A stretch of DNA of 50,679 nucleotides, taken from YA12-FULL-51-18 sp041665305 (GTDB lineage Bacteria; Elusimicrobiota; Elusimicrobia; Elusimicrobiales; UBA9959). A model generated the notes under the pieces. The model saw only the letters and a program-made list of their open reading frames with translations, had not been told where the DNA came from and did not search any database. The translations under genes were made by a program, and so were the position numbers. Below, in pieces: positions 43,301 through 50,679 of this stretch. Positions within the stretch are counted from its first letter, which is position 1. The number at the start of each line of letters is the position of its first letter. The DNA lies in the NCBI GenBank assembly GCA_041665305.1, contig JBAYJD010000018.1, positions 1-50,679 on the forward strand, in the 5' to 3' direction.

Positions 43301-43440
43301 TCCACGCTGCGGGTGATGTGGACCTTTGTGACATAAAACGCCGAAATCCCCAGCAGGACTATCCCGCCCAGCGACACGGGAATCACTCCCAGCATGAACC
43401 GCTGGCTAAGAGTCGTGATTTTGGGAAGTTTTAAATTCAT
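40357..43440 (-). CDS. Hybrid histidine kinase with Cache, HAMP, GAF, PAS and receiver
   Basis: A 1027-residue membrane kinase. TM1 lies near residues 15-38. A periplasmic double-Cache-like sensor follows to about 275, then TM2 near 277-300, HAMP (RITRPIKQLVEATKQLAQG), a GAF domain (about 370-530), a PAS domain (YRTVLDNSPDAIVGLDASLH), HisKA with the phospho-His in LIAGVAHELNNPLTV, HATPase (LVNLIQNACDAL; GRGTGLGLAICHRI) and a C-terminal receiver with Asp in DVVICDVEMG. It overlaps the cupin stop and the next receiver start by ATGA on both sides. The Cache domain senses a periplasmic ligand, perhaps delivered by the binding protein two genes upstream. Confidence 0.94.
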   Translation of the reverse strand: MNLKLPKITTLSQRFMLGVIPVSLGGIVLLGISAFYVTKVHITRSVEKEIQIFSQGAAANVSGFFKQRENDLDTLSETSLLADYYNNADYGLKEEAEQYRLELSRYFLKFTERAGVYLRVTFVDPKRHAVCGVENSRIVTAGYEFRSDEIFNAVAALKKPKILQFPITIDPLYGPEITYAKPVFDTAKSFRGMIVLEASLKSLQDTLNRLRVGVNGKTYITDFSGKTVLSGTDLPGTSQISPSDFISRLPITGTNLRVMIASPMSDFQTPLKAISGFTIFLVVIFGALAALFIYFTIHRITRPIKQLVEATKQLAQGLLFNKVEIPSRDEIGMLAESFNTMAGQLIEKTTDLESRIKELLVLQSMSASVIEKLDIDHICRVCLDASVTGIGFDRGVLYLINKERTRIVGKCVHATQEAGFSEEKMRERSIPLDGEDILAEVVRSKKPVIIENPAADPRVNRRFIEEVATKAFCLVPVMAEHKVLGVIGVDNQYSGKRITVEQRNKLMLFGNFTALALENANLMADVRMSGERYRTVLDNSPDAIVGLDASLHITVWNRGAQTLFGYSPAEITGRLVSSLFNPLAFEAVIRKVNQNGFFSDSCVEGVTSLGKKLELDLTWAGSGRWKNSEKEWTVVIRDTSEQRKLQSQLIQAEKLSAVGQLIAGVAHELNNPLTVILGNSEMLHKAGTDPVVAPAEEITEIYESARRCGEIVKNLLAFVRESRKQKQAVSVAQIIQSAIALMEYKLKKTENISITQKPAANIPPVMADFHQIEQILVNLIQNACDALSDTVGEKKITITAFHHVNSVFISVADNGPGIPEELQTRIFDPFFTTKEEGRGTGLGLAICHRIAEEHGARLTCASLPGKGATFTLEIPIVNMPETVAVDGTEAAKKTAPGKKILVVDDEPDIVGMIRRMLESEGQLVYTASSAPEAIAKLQGEKYDVVICDVEMGPSKGFSVREAMLEMNSGAGFIFTTGNLLNQALLAKLKESRIPFLPKPFNMDELLTALNEALPDNPVESHSRKRTP

Positions 43441-43865
43441 TCTGTTGTTCGTGATTTTTTGCCGGGCATGCGTTGCGTCGGCATGACGGTGGCATCGGGG
43501 TTGGCCGGGTCTATAGGCGGAACCAATACCGACACCGCTTCCATGCCGTCATTTTCAGTTTCAAACTGGTGGGTCGTTCCAGCCGGAATAACCAGGTATT
43601 CGCCTTTTTTAAGCGAAATCTTTTTGTCGTTCATAAATGCCGTTACCCTGCCGTTGGTAATGTAAATCAATTCCTCCGTTTTTGAATGTACCACCGCCGG
43701 AGCTACGGAAAAACGAGGCAAGGTCTCATGAAGAAAGGACAGATGCAATTTGAGCGCTTCAGGTATATAGCAGGCTTTCAATGGGGCGGAGTTCTTCGAC
43801 AGCGCCACAGGTTTTCCGATACCGTCGCGCGCGGACTTCGGTTCTCTTTTGGTGATTTTTTTCAT
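43437..43865 (-). CDS. Small cupin protein
   Basis: A 142-residue single cupin. The core reads SVAPAVVHSKTEELIYITNG, with His and Glu placed as metal ligands, followed by LKKGEYLVIPAGTTHQFETE with the second-motif His. Such proteins can be small-molecule sensors, isomerases or dioxygenases. ATG 43865 is chosen because it overlaps the binding-protein stop as ATGA; an earlier ATG at 43889 would extend into that gene. Its tail, NPDATVMPTQRMPGKKS, is polar. The tight coupling to a kinase suggests a role in ligand handling, but this is inference. Confidence 0.88.
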   Translation of the reverse strand: MKKITKREPKSARDGIGKPVALSKNSAPLKACYIPEALKLHLSFLHETLPRFSVAPAVVHSKTEELIYITNGRVTAFMNDKKISLKKGEYLVIPAGTTHQFETENDGMEAVSVLVPPIDPANPDATVMPTQRMPGKKSRTTE

Positions 43866-45364
43866 TGGAAATATGCTCCGTAAAAACATGGTATTCCCGA
43901 TACATACGGCGTAAACACCAGTTTCTTGCTTAAACCATAAAGCCGGATGTACTGGTATGTGAACAGCCCCATGGCGTTGTCATAAACATACTTGTCCAAT
44001 TTTTCAGACAGATATTGGCTCTTCTCCGGATTTAACGCCGCGACCATTTCCTCAAGGAGCGAATCGAATTTGGCGTCTCCTCCAAGGCAATACGGCGATT
44101 TTGAATATAGGACTATGGCTTGTGCGAAATATGAGTGGGATATCGGGCTGGGGATATCTCCTATCGCCATATCGTATCCGCCTTTGGAAAATTCGCCCAT
44201 TGAGTCCGCATCCGAAACTAAGGTGATTTTCAACTTCACTCCCACTTTTTTTAACTCGTTGGCGATGATCGTCGCCGTTCTTTCCGTATCGGTCTTTACG
44301 ATCGCTTTAACCGTAAAACCGTTTGGGAATCCTGCCTTGGCAAGCAGAGCCTTGGCTTCTATAATGTCGAATTTATATGGTTTTAGCGCGCTGTTATGCC
44401 CCGCTTCACCGTCCATGCTGAATGTCGCTATGATCTTTCCGTTCCCGAGAAGATCATAGCGGATCAACTTATCCTTATCCAAGGCATAGTTAAGCGCCTT
44501 GCGCACCTCCAAGACGCTTAACGGGCCCGAGGCTAAGTTGAAACTAACCGGAGCGGTGCAGGCTGAGGCCTTCTTAATTACGGTAAATCTTTGGTCGGAT
44601 TTAATCGCAAGAGTCTGGGTGCCGGGAGGATTGGTCACAAAATCCACTTCGCCCGAAAGGAGGGCCTTAACCCGCCTTTCCTTCGGAATAAATTTGAAGA
44701 TAAGCCCGTCAACTTTCGGATAACCTTTCATCCAGTAATTTTTATTCGCCGTAAGAGCTATTTGCTTTCCTTTTTCCCATGTGGTGAAAACGAAAGCCCC
44801 CGTTCCCACCGGGTTGGAAGCGAAATATTTATCCCCTTTCTCGTTTAGATATTTCGACGGCACCATGAAGATCAATCCGGCCAGGCGGTTTAGAAGAATC
44901 CCGTCGGGATATTTTGTGATAAGATCGACAGTGTGGTTGTCTACAACTTCCACATGGCTTATGGAATCTATAAAGTATAGACCTGGAAAACCCGTCTCCG
45001 GGTTTGTATATCGTGCCATTGAAAACCTGACCGCTTCGGCGTCAAAAGGTTCCCCGTTATGAAAAAATACTTCTTTCCTAAGCTTGAAACGCACCCGTGT
45101 ATCGTTTATCCTTTCCCAGGAAACGGCCAACGCCGGCTCTATTTTCCCGTCCGGATCGAATCGGACAAGACCGTCAAAGATCTGCCGGCATATGGTATGG
45201 TTTTTCTCGGAAAACTGTTTTTGCGGATCAAGCGTCATAGGGTCCGCTATATCATCCGAAACCACAAGATTCCGCGCGGAAACATTCGGAATCCATGCCG
45301 CGAACACATTAACGGCAATAGCCGCTACGAAGTATCGCACTAGATTATTTCGCGGTACGGACAT
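43862..45364 (-). CDS. ABC-type substrate-binding protein, family 5 (orphan)
   Basis: A 500-residue periplasmic binding protein of the DppA/OppA/NikA class. Residues 1-30 are a signal peptide (VRYFVAAIAVNVFAAWIPNVSA). Family landmarks: DPMTLDPQKQFSEKN, IFDGLVRFDPDG, then IEPALAVSWERIND, FHNGEPFDAEAVRFS, NPVGTGAFVF and VRKALNYALDKDKLIRYD. The ligand could be a peptide or another small solute. No permease or ATPase gene is near; instead the gene is flanked by a ThDP enzyme and a cupin-kinase-receiver block, which suggests a sensory use. It starts 25 bases after the ThDP gene. Confidence 0.92.
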   Translation of the reverse strand: MSVPRNNLVRYFVAAIAVNVFAAWIPNVSARNLVVSDDIADPMTLDPQKQFSEKNHTICRQIFDGLVRFDPDGKIEPALAVSWERINDTRVRFKLRKEVFFHNGEPFDAEAVRFSMARYTNPETGFPGLYFIDSISHVEVVDNHTVDLITKYPDGILLNRLAGLIFMVPSKYLNEKGDKYFASNPVGTGAFVFTTWEKGKQIALTANKNYWMKGYPKVDGLIFKFIPKERRVKALLSGEVDFVTNPPGTQTLAIKSDQRFTVIKKASACTAPVSFNLASGPLSVLEVRKALNYALDKDKLIRYDLLGNGKIIATFSMDGEAGHNSALKPYKFDIIEAKALLAKAGFPNGFTVKAIVKTDTERTATIIANELKKVGVKLKITLVSDADSMGEFSKGGYDMAIGDIPSPISHSYFAQAIVLYSKSPYCLGGDAKFDSLLEEMVAALNPEKSQYLSEKLDKYVYDNAMGLFTYQYIRLYGLSKKLVFTPYVSGIPCFYGAYFQ

Positions 45365-45389
45365 GGTTTTAAGAAATTCCCCGTGTTGT

Positions 45390-47138
45390 TTATTTGTATT
45401 CCGTCGGAAGGGCTTTGTTCATAACTTTTACCCTGTCGCCTACGGAAGGAGCCTCATCACGGTCCACAGTCACATCTATAACGCAGGGCCGCCTGGATCT
45501 AAGCGCAGTTTTGATGTGATTCGCGAGTTCTCCGGGCCGGGTGACCGTAAACGCTTCAGCTCCGAGGCTGCGGCCTATTTCGGCCGCTTTGATATCGTGT
45601 TTGTAAATTCCGTTCGGGGATTTCCTGCCGAGTACTATGCGCTCGCCATGGTAGACCAACCCCAGACCCCCGTTATTGATCACGACCCATATAACCGGGA
45701 GATCCAGTTCGGCGGCGGTGTGAATTTCCATTCCGTTCATGGCGAATGCGCCGTCCCCGACTATTGCCACTACGGGTCTGTCCGGGCGGGCCAATTTGCC
45801 TCCTATGCAGCCGGCGACCGCATGACCCATGGAGCCCATTCCCAGATTCAGGTAAAAAGTGCCGGGTTCGTAAATCGGGAAATACTGAACCGCCCAGAAC
45901 ATGGCCGTCCCAATATCCACAAACACTATGGCGTCGCTGGGCAGCGCGTTGCGCAACTCCGTCATAACCCTTTGAGGTTTCAGCGGAACGGCATCCGATA
46001 TCATTTTTTCCGGATTTGCGAACCTCGGAACGGAGGTCTTGAACCCTTCCGCCCATTTGGAGTCCATGGTCGCTATTTTGGCTATCCATCGCGAGTCGCG
46101 TTCCACTTGGTAATTAAGCTCACGCAATGCCGCTTTTGCATCCCCGAGGATTCCGTGCGTAGTCGGATAATTTTTGCCTATTTCTCCCGGGTCTATATCT
46201 ATCTGTATCAGCGCTTTGGACGGCGTAAGTTTAGAATCCCAGCCGCAGGTGACCGATTCTCCCAGACTGGTTCCGACCGCCAGAAGAACATCCACTTCTC
46301 CCGATAAAAGGTATTTCTCGGCTTGCAACGACGCCCCGAAACCGAACACGCCCATTGAATAAATATGATTCTCCGGGAACGCCCCTTTGGCTTTGGGCGA
46401 AGTGGCCACGGGGATATTCAGCCGCTCCGAAAGGCGCCGCAATTCTTCCTGTCCGCCTGAGAGATTGACGCCGTTCCCCGCCAGAATAACCGGTCTTCTG
46501 GCGTGCATTAATTGATTGGAGGCTTCTTTTATGGCGTTCCTATCAAATTGATGCGCTGTGACGCGGTATTGTTCAGGCGTGACCATGGATGCGCTTATGG
46601 CTTTCTTCATAAAATCCGCCGGGAGATTTATATGGACCGGCCCCTTTCTTCCGCTTAATGCCATACGCAGGGACGCGCGTAAAACATCGCCCATCTTTTC
46701 CGGGGAAGGCAGCATAATGCTGCTTTTGCTTACGGCTTTGAACATGTCGACAATATCCACGCCGTGGTAGGTGCTTTCCTGCACGGCGCCCTTGCCGAAC
46801 GCGGTGGTCGCCACCTGCGCGGTCAATACCAGCATAGGGATGGAATCGGCATATGCGCAGGCGACGCCGGTAATGAGGTTGGTCGCTCCAGGTCCGGTGG
46901 TGGCGCAGCAGACTCCCAGTTTGCCGCTCACTCTTGCGTAGCCGTCGGCCATAAATGCCGCGCCTTCTTCGTGTTTGGCGAGAATGGGTTTTATCCAGCC
47001 GGTTTCATAAAGCGCCTCATAAAACGGCATCAGCGGGGCGCCTGGAATCCCAAAGACATATTCCACTCCCTCTTGTTTAAGGTACTCCACAAGCAGCTTT
47101 GCCGCGGTGGTTTCTTTGATAGCTGCCGTCGTTATCAT
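45390..47138 (-). CDS. ThDP-dependent acetolactate synthase-like enzyme
   Basis: A 582-residue enzyme with the three pyruvate-oxidase-family domains. The N-terminal ThDP domain has GVEYVFGIPGAPLMPFYEAL and the catalytic Glu in ILAKHEEGAAFMADGYARV. A central domain follows, then the ThDP pyrophosphate motif VGDGAFAMNGMEIHTAAELD ending in NN about 25 residues on. It resembles the large subunit of acetolactate synthase, but no regulatory small subunit (ilvN/ilvH) is nearby, and the signalling context argues against simple branched-chain synthesis. Other ThDP carboligases or decarboxylases of this family are possible. It is the second gene of the six-gene set. Confidence 0.88.
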   Translation of the reverse strand: MITTAAIKETTAAKLLVEYLKQEGVEYVFGIPGAPLMPFYEALYETGWIKPILAKHEEGAAFMADGYARVSGKLGVCCATTGPGATNLITGVACAYADSIPMLVLTAQVATTAFGKGAVQESTYHGVDIVDMFKAVSKSSIMLPSPEKMGDVLRASLRMALSGRKGPVHINLPADFMKKAISASMVTPEQYRVTAHQFDRNAIKEASNQLMHARRPVILAGNGVNLSGGQEELRRLSERLNIPVATSPKAKGAFPENHIYSMGVFGFGASLQAEKYLLSGEVDVLLAVGTSLGESVTCGWDSKLTPSKALIQIDIDPGEIGKNYPTTHGILGDAKAALRELNYQVERDSRWIAKIATMDSKWAEGFKTSVPRFANPEKMISDAVPLKPQRVMTELRNALPSDAIVFVDIGTAMFWAVQYFPIYEPGTFYLNLGMGSMGHAVAGCIGGKLARPDRPVVAIVGDGAFAMNGMEIHTAAELDLPVIWVVINNGGLGLVYHGERIVLGRKSPNGIYKHDIKAAEIGRSLGAEAFTVTRPGELANHIKTALRSRRPCVIDVTVDRDEAPSVGDRVKVMNKALPTEYK

Positions 47139-47161
47139 GGTGGCTCCTCTTGTGGCGGGTC

Positions 47162-47734
47162 TTATAACAGCGTGGTCACTTTTTCAATAAGGAACGAGGG
47201 CGGGAAAGGTTTTTTGATCACGCATTCCGCGTTGCGTTTAAGGTACTGCTCCTGTTCGTCCGAAAGCTGGTTGCCGGTTATGACCATGATCTTTATGTCG
47301 GAGGTGTCGGGATTCTGTTTAAGGGTCACGCAGACCTGAACCCCGTCCATGCCGGGCATGACCACATCCAGGATTATGAGGTCGAAGCGGCTTTTCCCCA
47401 GCATCACCAGGGCGTCCATGCCGTTGGTGGTGGTTTGCAGGTCTATCTCTCCGATGTGCTTGGCGAAGGCCCGGCGCAGCATGGCAAGCACTTTTGCGTC
47501 GTCGTCGACCGCCAGCACCCTGAAGCGGTTGTCGCCCAGCGAAGGCGGGAACGGGAGCTTGTAGTGCTTCAGAAAGGCGACCAGGTCCGCGTGTTCTATG
47601 CGGCGGTGCCCTCCGGGGGTTTCATGGGCTTTAAGCTTTCCATCAGCCACCCACCTTATTATGGTGGTATGCGTGACATCGCAGATCCGCGCTATTTCCG
47701 TAGTGGTAAAGAATTTTCCTGAGTGTTTGGGCAT
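47162..47734 (-). CDS. Response regulator with N-terminal excisionase-type HTH
   Basis: A 190-residue regulator with reversed domain order. Residues 7-58 are a MerR/excisionase-type DNA-binding domain (TTTEIARICDVTHTTIIRWV, then ETPGGHRRI). Residues 71-190 form a receiver with acidic pocket VDDDA, phospho-acceptor Asp123 in LIILDVVMPGMDG, and Lys in VIKKPFPP. It heads the six-gene set, 23 bases before the ThDP gene, and probably controls it. A palindrome overlapping its own -10 box (47771-47788) is a candidate binding site. Confidence 0.92.
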   Translation of the reverse strand: MPKHSGKFFTTTEIARICDVTHTTIIRWVADGKLKAHETPGGHRRIEHADLVAFLKHYKLPFPPSLGDNRFRVLAVDDDAKVLAMLRRAFAKHIGEIDLQTTTNGMDALVMLGKSRFDLIILDVVMPGMDGVQVCVTLKQNPDTSDIKIMVITGNQLSDEQEQYLKRNAECVIKKPFPPSFLIEKVTTLL

Positions 47735-47770
47735 ATGTTTAGTATAGGTCTATTAGCTATATTAGAAGTG

Positions 47771-47788
47771 TAAGATATATTAATCTTA
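47771..47788. promoter_or_regulatory. Palindromic operator candidate
   Basis: TAAGAT-ATATTA-ATCTTA is a perfect inverted repeat overlapping the -10 box of the regulator gene. A second inverted repeat, CCGGT-ATGTCA-ACCGG (47801-47816), overlaps the -35 box. Either could bind the HTH regulator. Confidence 0.45.
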
Positions 47789-47812
47789 ACACACAATTCC
47801 CCGGTATGTCAA
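47783..47812 (-). promoter_or_regulatory. Promoter of the six-gene signalling operon
   Basis: On the minus strand a perfect TTGACA (47807-47812), an 18-base spacer and TAAGAT (47783-47788) with an extended TG. A second, closer -10 (TATACT) lies six bases before the ATG at 47734. Confidence 0.65.
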
Positions 47813-47814
47813 CC

Positions 47815-47844
47815 GGCAATTCCGCAAACCGCGGCGGAATTGCC
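47815..47844. terminator. Hairpin between the two signalling units
   Basis: GGCAATTCCGC and GCGGAATTGCC form a perfect 11-bp stem with an eight-base loop. It lies between the stop of the large kinase gene and the promoter of the operon, with no U run, so it is an imperfect terminator or an mRNA 3' end stabiliser. Confidence 0.45.
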
Positions 47845-47882
47845 GCCCGGGGACGAGCTGTGCCGCCGCATCGGGGATGCGG

Positions 47883-47923
47883 GCGGGTGTCGGGTGCGAT
47901 AAAATGTCGTTTTACGACATTTT
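47883..47923. repeat. Partial copy (D) of the modular palindromic repeat
   Basis: GTGTCGGGTGCG followed by the perfect stem ATAAAATGTCG / CGACATTTTAT (47897-47923). It has the same orientation as copies A, B and C and lies 25 bases past the stop of the leftward kinase gene. Confidence 0.7.
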
Positions 47924-47947
47924 ATTATGATCAAGGGCGGGTATGGC

Positions 47948-50578
47948 TTATGCTATGTTTCCGCCGAACGGCGGCTCTTTGTCGGACACTTTCAGCCAGG
48001 AAAGATGAGCGAATTTCTCGGGACCGTAGCCGGTGGCCATGGTCAGGTTGGTAAAGCCTTTTTCATGCAGCTCTTTGGCGAGGTCTTCGCCTTTGATCTC
48101 GTTGCCCAGTTCGGAATCTAGGTATATGGGCGTATCTCTGGGTAGGTCCGCTATGCCTGCGGAGAACTCTTCCGGGGTCTTATACGCTATTAGGTCGACG
48201 CCTGCCGCCTTGGCCGCCATTTTCCAGTTCATGTGCACCAGCATATCGTCGTCTATCAAAACCGACAACGGCCTTGATACGGGCGCGGCGGCAATTGTTG
48301 TGTCCTTAAGGCCCCTGTTCTCCCCCATACCCTCCGTTCCTGGCGCTATCCGTATCGGCACCAGTCCGGCCAGCCCTTTCGGGATCATGCGCACGCCGAG
48401 TCTAAGGCAGTCCGCCAGGACCTGCGGCTCTTCGTACCGGCTGGTCACCAATATGACCTTGGGCGCAAGTTCAAGCTCCTGTGCCAGACTTAATCCGGTT
48501 TCCTGATAACCCAGCAACTCGTAGTCAAAAAGATAGACGGCGCGTCCGGCGTTCGACGGATCGTCTTTGACCCAGCCGCGTAATTTCTCCGGCTCGCTGA
48601 AATGGCGTATTTCAAGTCCGTGCCGTCCGGAGCCTAGCGAATCGAACCGGCCCTGCCATACCTGATGGATGCTGGTATCGTCGTCCAGTATGACCACCGT
48701 GCTGTCGGGCCTGAGTTCCAGTCTGGATACGAACCACTCCGGCGGCCGCGCCGCGGGCAGCGTCAGCGTTACCGTTGTGCCTTTGCCGGCCTGGGAGTCT
48801 ATCTCCATAGCGCCGCCCCAGGATTCCAGCGAGGTCCGCGCGTGATAAAGTCCCAGGCCGGAACCTCCGGGCTTTCCGTGCGTTTCGCCTCTGCGTCCGA
48901 GTTTTGCCAGGAGCGCCGGGGGTATCCCTTTGCCCGTGTCGATCACTTTGACGGTTATTTTCCCGTCGTCATGCGACAACTCCACGATCACAGAGCCTCC
49001 TTTGTCCGTTTGACGGCCATGGACCTCATGGACGGAGCCCGCGCGGGCCTCGGTCAGAACTTCCACGCTGTTGTTAACGAGGTTTGAAATTACGCGTTTA
49101 AATTCCGCGGGTTGTATCTTGGCGAACAGGCCGTAGGAAGATGCGCCCAGGCGCGCGTCGATTTCTACGCCTATTTTAGAGCGGAACTGCATCCTTTTTT
49201 CCGAGATCAGCGCGTCGATCAGGCTGGACAATAACTGCGCCGTCGCCGGCTCCGCTCCGGCCGCTGCGGAGGAGGTCAGCGCGGCCGCGCCGGCGGTCCT
49301 GGGTAATTGGCGGTTTTTCTCTATAAGATTGTTCGCGATATCGCGGATGCGGCCCACCGCGCTGCGGACAATAATGCGTTTTTCCTCGGGCAGCTGCGAG
49401 ATATCCTTCAGAACGGAATCCAGCGCCGCCAGCGGCGATCTTATATCATGCGCCACCTGCGCGGATAATTTTGCGAAGGACGCCATCTGGGACTGCACTT
49501 GGATGGTGTTGTAGGCTACACGCAGCTTGGCCGCAAATAATTCCACCTCATAAATATTCAAACGAAAGCGCGGGACCGTCGAGATGTTTTGCGTGTCCTG
49601 AAGATTATCCAGCAGCAGATAAATATTCTCGGAAGTATGGAAAGCTATAAGATTGGCCACGAGCCACAAACCGAACACGACGAATAACAGAGTGGTCAGC
49701 TGAAAAGCGTTCTGTGTAAAAAGCACCTGTAGAAAATAAAGCAGCAACAGCAGTGCGACGTTGAAAAGGAAAATAAGCCATACCATCCTTACTCTGACGC
49801 TGTTCCATTTGGCAAAAGGGACATCAGCCTGGTCGTCATATGTCTGCGCCGCCAATACCATCAAAAGGCCCCAGAATTCGCCGCACCCAAGAAAAGGGAT
49901 GGTGTTTCCAAGGACGACTCCGGCGCTATAACCCAATGCGATGGCTGAGATCGAAAGCAGCACTATCCCGTGTGTCATGTAAAACCAATGTCGGGAACGC
50001 GCCTTCATAGCGAGCAGCACGGCCAAAGCGATAACTCCTGATTCCGTAAAGTGGTAGATGGTCGAAGTAATATAGAAGAATGGCGTGGCGTAATTACCGC
50101 TGTGAAAAAAAGGGAATAACACATATTTCGCAGACAAAAACGCGAAGCCCGAAAATAACAGGAAAAAAACGCCGGCTTCGCCTTTTGTGAACCGTGAATT
50201 ATGCGACGAGGTGCGCAGCAAGTAACAGGTGGCGGCCACAATATACACAAGAAACGCGGTTTCTTCCATCGGAAAAAGCCATGTCGGCAGGATCCCCGCA
50301 TTATGATTAAAAAAGTAAAAAATATCCCCCGCCAACAATGCCGATGCGGCAATACGCCAGGCGTAGTTATACCGATCTTTTTTTAGAAAGACGATCGTTA
50401 CGATGGCGAAACTTGCCGACATCTCCAGGATGATCAACAACAAGCTGCGCTGAGCGGATGGAATAAACGCGACGCCTATCGCAGACAGTAAAAGGAATGC
50501 GCGAAACAAAAACATGGCTGTTAAACTTGTTCGCATATAGTGATCGGCATGTTCTGAGGCTAGGAGCCTGTCCGACAT
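47948..50578 (-). CDS. Multi-pass membrane hybrid histidine kinase with two receivers
   Basis: An 876-residue kinase. About the first 350 residues hold nine or ten hydrophobic segments that form a membrane sensor without a large periplasmic domain. HisKA carries the phospho-His in LSAQVAHDIRSPLAALDS, HATPase shows VISNLVNNSVEVL and GGSGLGLYHARTSLESWGG. Two receivers follow: one with Asp in VYLFDYELLGYQETG and Lys in MIPKG, the second with Asp in IYLDSELGNEIKGEDL but no clear Lys. The layout recalls LqsS/CqsS-like quorum-sensing kinases, a weak analogy. The start is uncertain: ATG 50578, ATG 50536 or an upstream TTG at 50596. The six-gene set follows on the same strand after 213 bases. Confidence 0.9.
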   Translation of the reverse strand: MSDRLLASEHADHYMRTSLTAMFLFRAFLLLSAIGVAFIPSAQRSLLLIILEMSASFAIVTIVFLKKDRYNYAWRIAASALLAGDIFYFFNHNAGILPTWLFPMEETAFLVYIVAATCYLLRTSSHNSRFTKGEAGVFFLLFSGFAFLSAKYVLFPFFHSGNYATPFFYITSTIYHFTESGVIALAVLLAMKARSRHWFYMTHGIVLLSISAIALGYSAGVVLGNTIPFLGCGEFWGLLMVLAAQTYDDQADVPFAKWNSVRVRMVWLIFLFNVALLLLLYFLQVLFTQNAFQLTTLLFVVFGLWLVANLIAFHTSENIYLLLDNLQDTQNISTVPRFRLNIYEVELFAAKLRVAYNTIQVQSQMASFAKLSAQVAHDIRSPLAALDSVLKDISQLPEEKRIIVRSAVGRIRDIANNLIEKNRQLPRTAGAAALTSSAAAGAEPATAQLLSSLIDALISEKRMQFRSKIGVEIDARLGASSYGLFAKIQPAEFKRVISNLVNNSVEVLTEARAGSVHEVHGRQTDKGGSVIVELSHDDGKITVKVIDTGKGIPPALLAKLGRRGETHGKPGGSGLGLYHARTSLESWGGAMEIDSQAGKGTTVTLTLPAARPPEWFVSRLELRPDSTVVILDDDTSIHQVWQGRFDSLGSGRHGLEIRHFSEPEKLRGWVKDDPSNAGRAVYLFDYELLGYQETGLSLAQELELAPKVILVTSRYEEPQVLADCLRLGVRMIPKGLAGLVPIRIAPGTEGMGENRGLKDTTIAAAPVSRPLSVLIDDDMLVHMNWKMAAKAAGVDLIAYKTPEEFSAGIADLPRDTPIYLDSELGNEIKGEDLAKELHEKGFTNLTMATGYGPEKFAHLSWLKVSDKEPPFGGNIA

Positions 50579-50620
50579 AAGGAATTTTGGCTGCAATCGC
50601 CGTTTTTTGCCTGCACCTTT

Positions 50621-50668
50621 GTTGCGCGAAACTTACAGGTTCATTGGAGCCTGCGCGTTTCGCGCAAC
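50621..50668. repeat. Nested inverted repeat at the right edge
   Basis: GTTGCGCGAAAC and GTTTCGCGCAAC form a perfect 12-bp outer stem. Inside it, CAGG-TCATTGGA-CCTG forms a smaller stem. It is upstream of the large kinase gene and may be a terminator of a gene beyond the window, or an operator. Confidence 0.6.
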
Positions 50669-50679
50669 TTCGGTTCGGC

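Noticed and set aside
45390..47138. Biosynthetic acetolactate synthase (ilvB) name
   Set aside because: The fold and motifs fit, but there is no small subunit or other branched-chain gene nearby and the operon is a signalling set, so a specific gene name was not given.

Overview
The window comes from a GC-rich, Gram-negative, probably anaerobic and amino-acid-fermenting bacterium. A small clostridial-type ferredoxin, a ferredoxin-linked 2-oxoacid oxidoreductase, acetate kinase and a complete lysine fermentation block point to strict fermentation. Lipoprotein and secreted genes and a muropeptide permease-like MFS protein fit a diderm cell. A pilin-like secreted protein and the general gene style suggest Elusimicrobiota or a neighbouring phylum, but that is a low-confidence guess made without any search. 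I recognised no rRNA, tRNA or CRISPR array.

Left part (1-16.4 kb). The edge carries the tail of a probable IS630-type transposase and an AT-rich gene with nuclease-like motifs, both probably acquired. Then come a pilin-like secreted protein flanked by copies of a modular palindromic repeat, acetate kinase, a K+ channel with an RCK domain, a complete carbohydrate-type ABC importer (binding lipoprotein, two permeases, ATPase), a ferredoxin, a CDF metal exporter, an AmpG-like MFS permease divergent from an AspT/YidE-type transporter, an AEC carrier, and a two-domain secreted protein of unknown role.

Middle part (16.4-38 kb). A heterodimeric ABC exporter with one degenerate ATP site is divergent from a small soluble histidine kinase. 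The rest is one long leftward gene series: CoA-transferase subunits, kce, kdd, kamA, two ATPases, kamD, kamE, a class III aminotransferase, thiolase, a glycosyltransferase, a receiver protein, and a four-subunit Vor-type oxidoreductase that has its own promoter. Together they read as lysine -> beta-lysine -> 3,5-diaminohexanoate -> 5-amino-3-oxohexanoate -> acetoacetate + 3-aminobutyryl-CoA. The aminotransferase and thiolase are placed to convert both products to acetyl-CoA, and acetate kinase at 1.7 kb could then make ATP. The usual ammonia lyase (kal) is absent from the window, so the aminotransferase is the likely replacement.

Right part (38-50.7 kb). After an Mrp-type ATPase and a Cys-bearing secreted protein comes a tight leftward six-gene set: HTH-receiver regulator, ThDP enzyme, family 5 binding protein, cupin, Cache/HAMP/GAF/PAS hybrid kinase, receiver. 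Several of these genes overlap by ATGA. A second hybrid kinase, with many membrane segments and two receivers, lies just upstream. A binding protein with no permeases inside a signalling operon suggests ligand sensing coupled to ThDP-dependent metabolism, and this is the best candidate here for an undescribed system.

Scattered through the window is a modular family of palindromic repeats with two long and several short copies, often touching start or stop codons. A separate 577-base repeat cluster interrupts the lysine gene series. Several genes have a -10 box placed so that the mRNA should have almost no leader.
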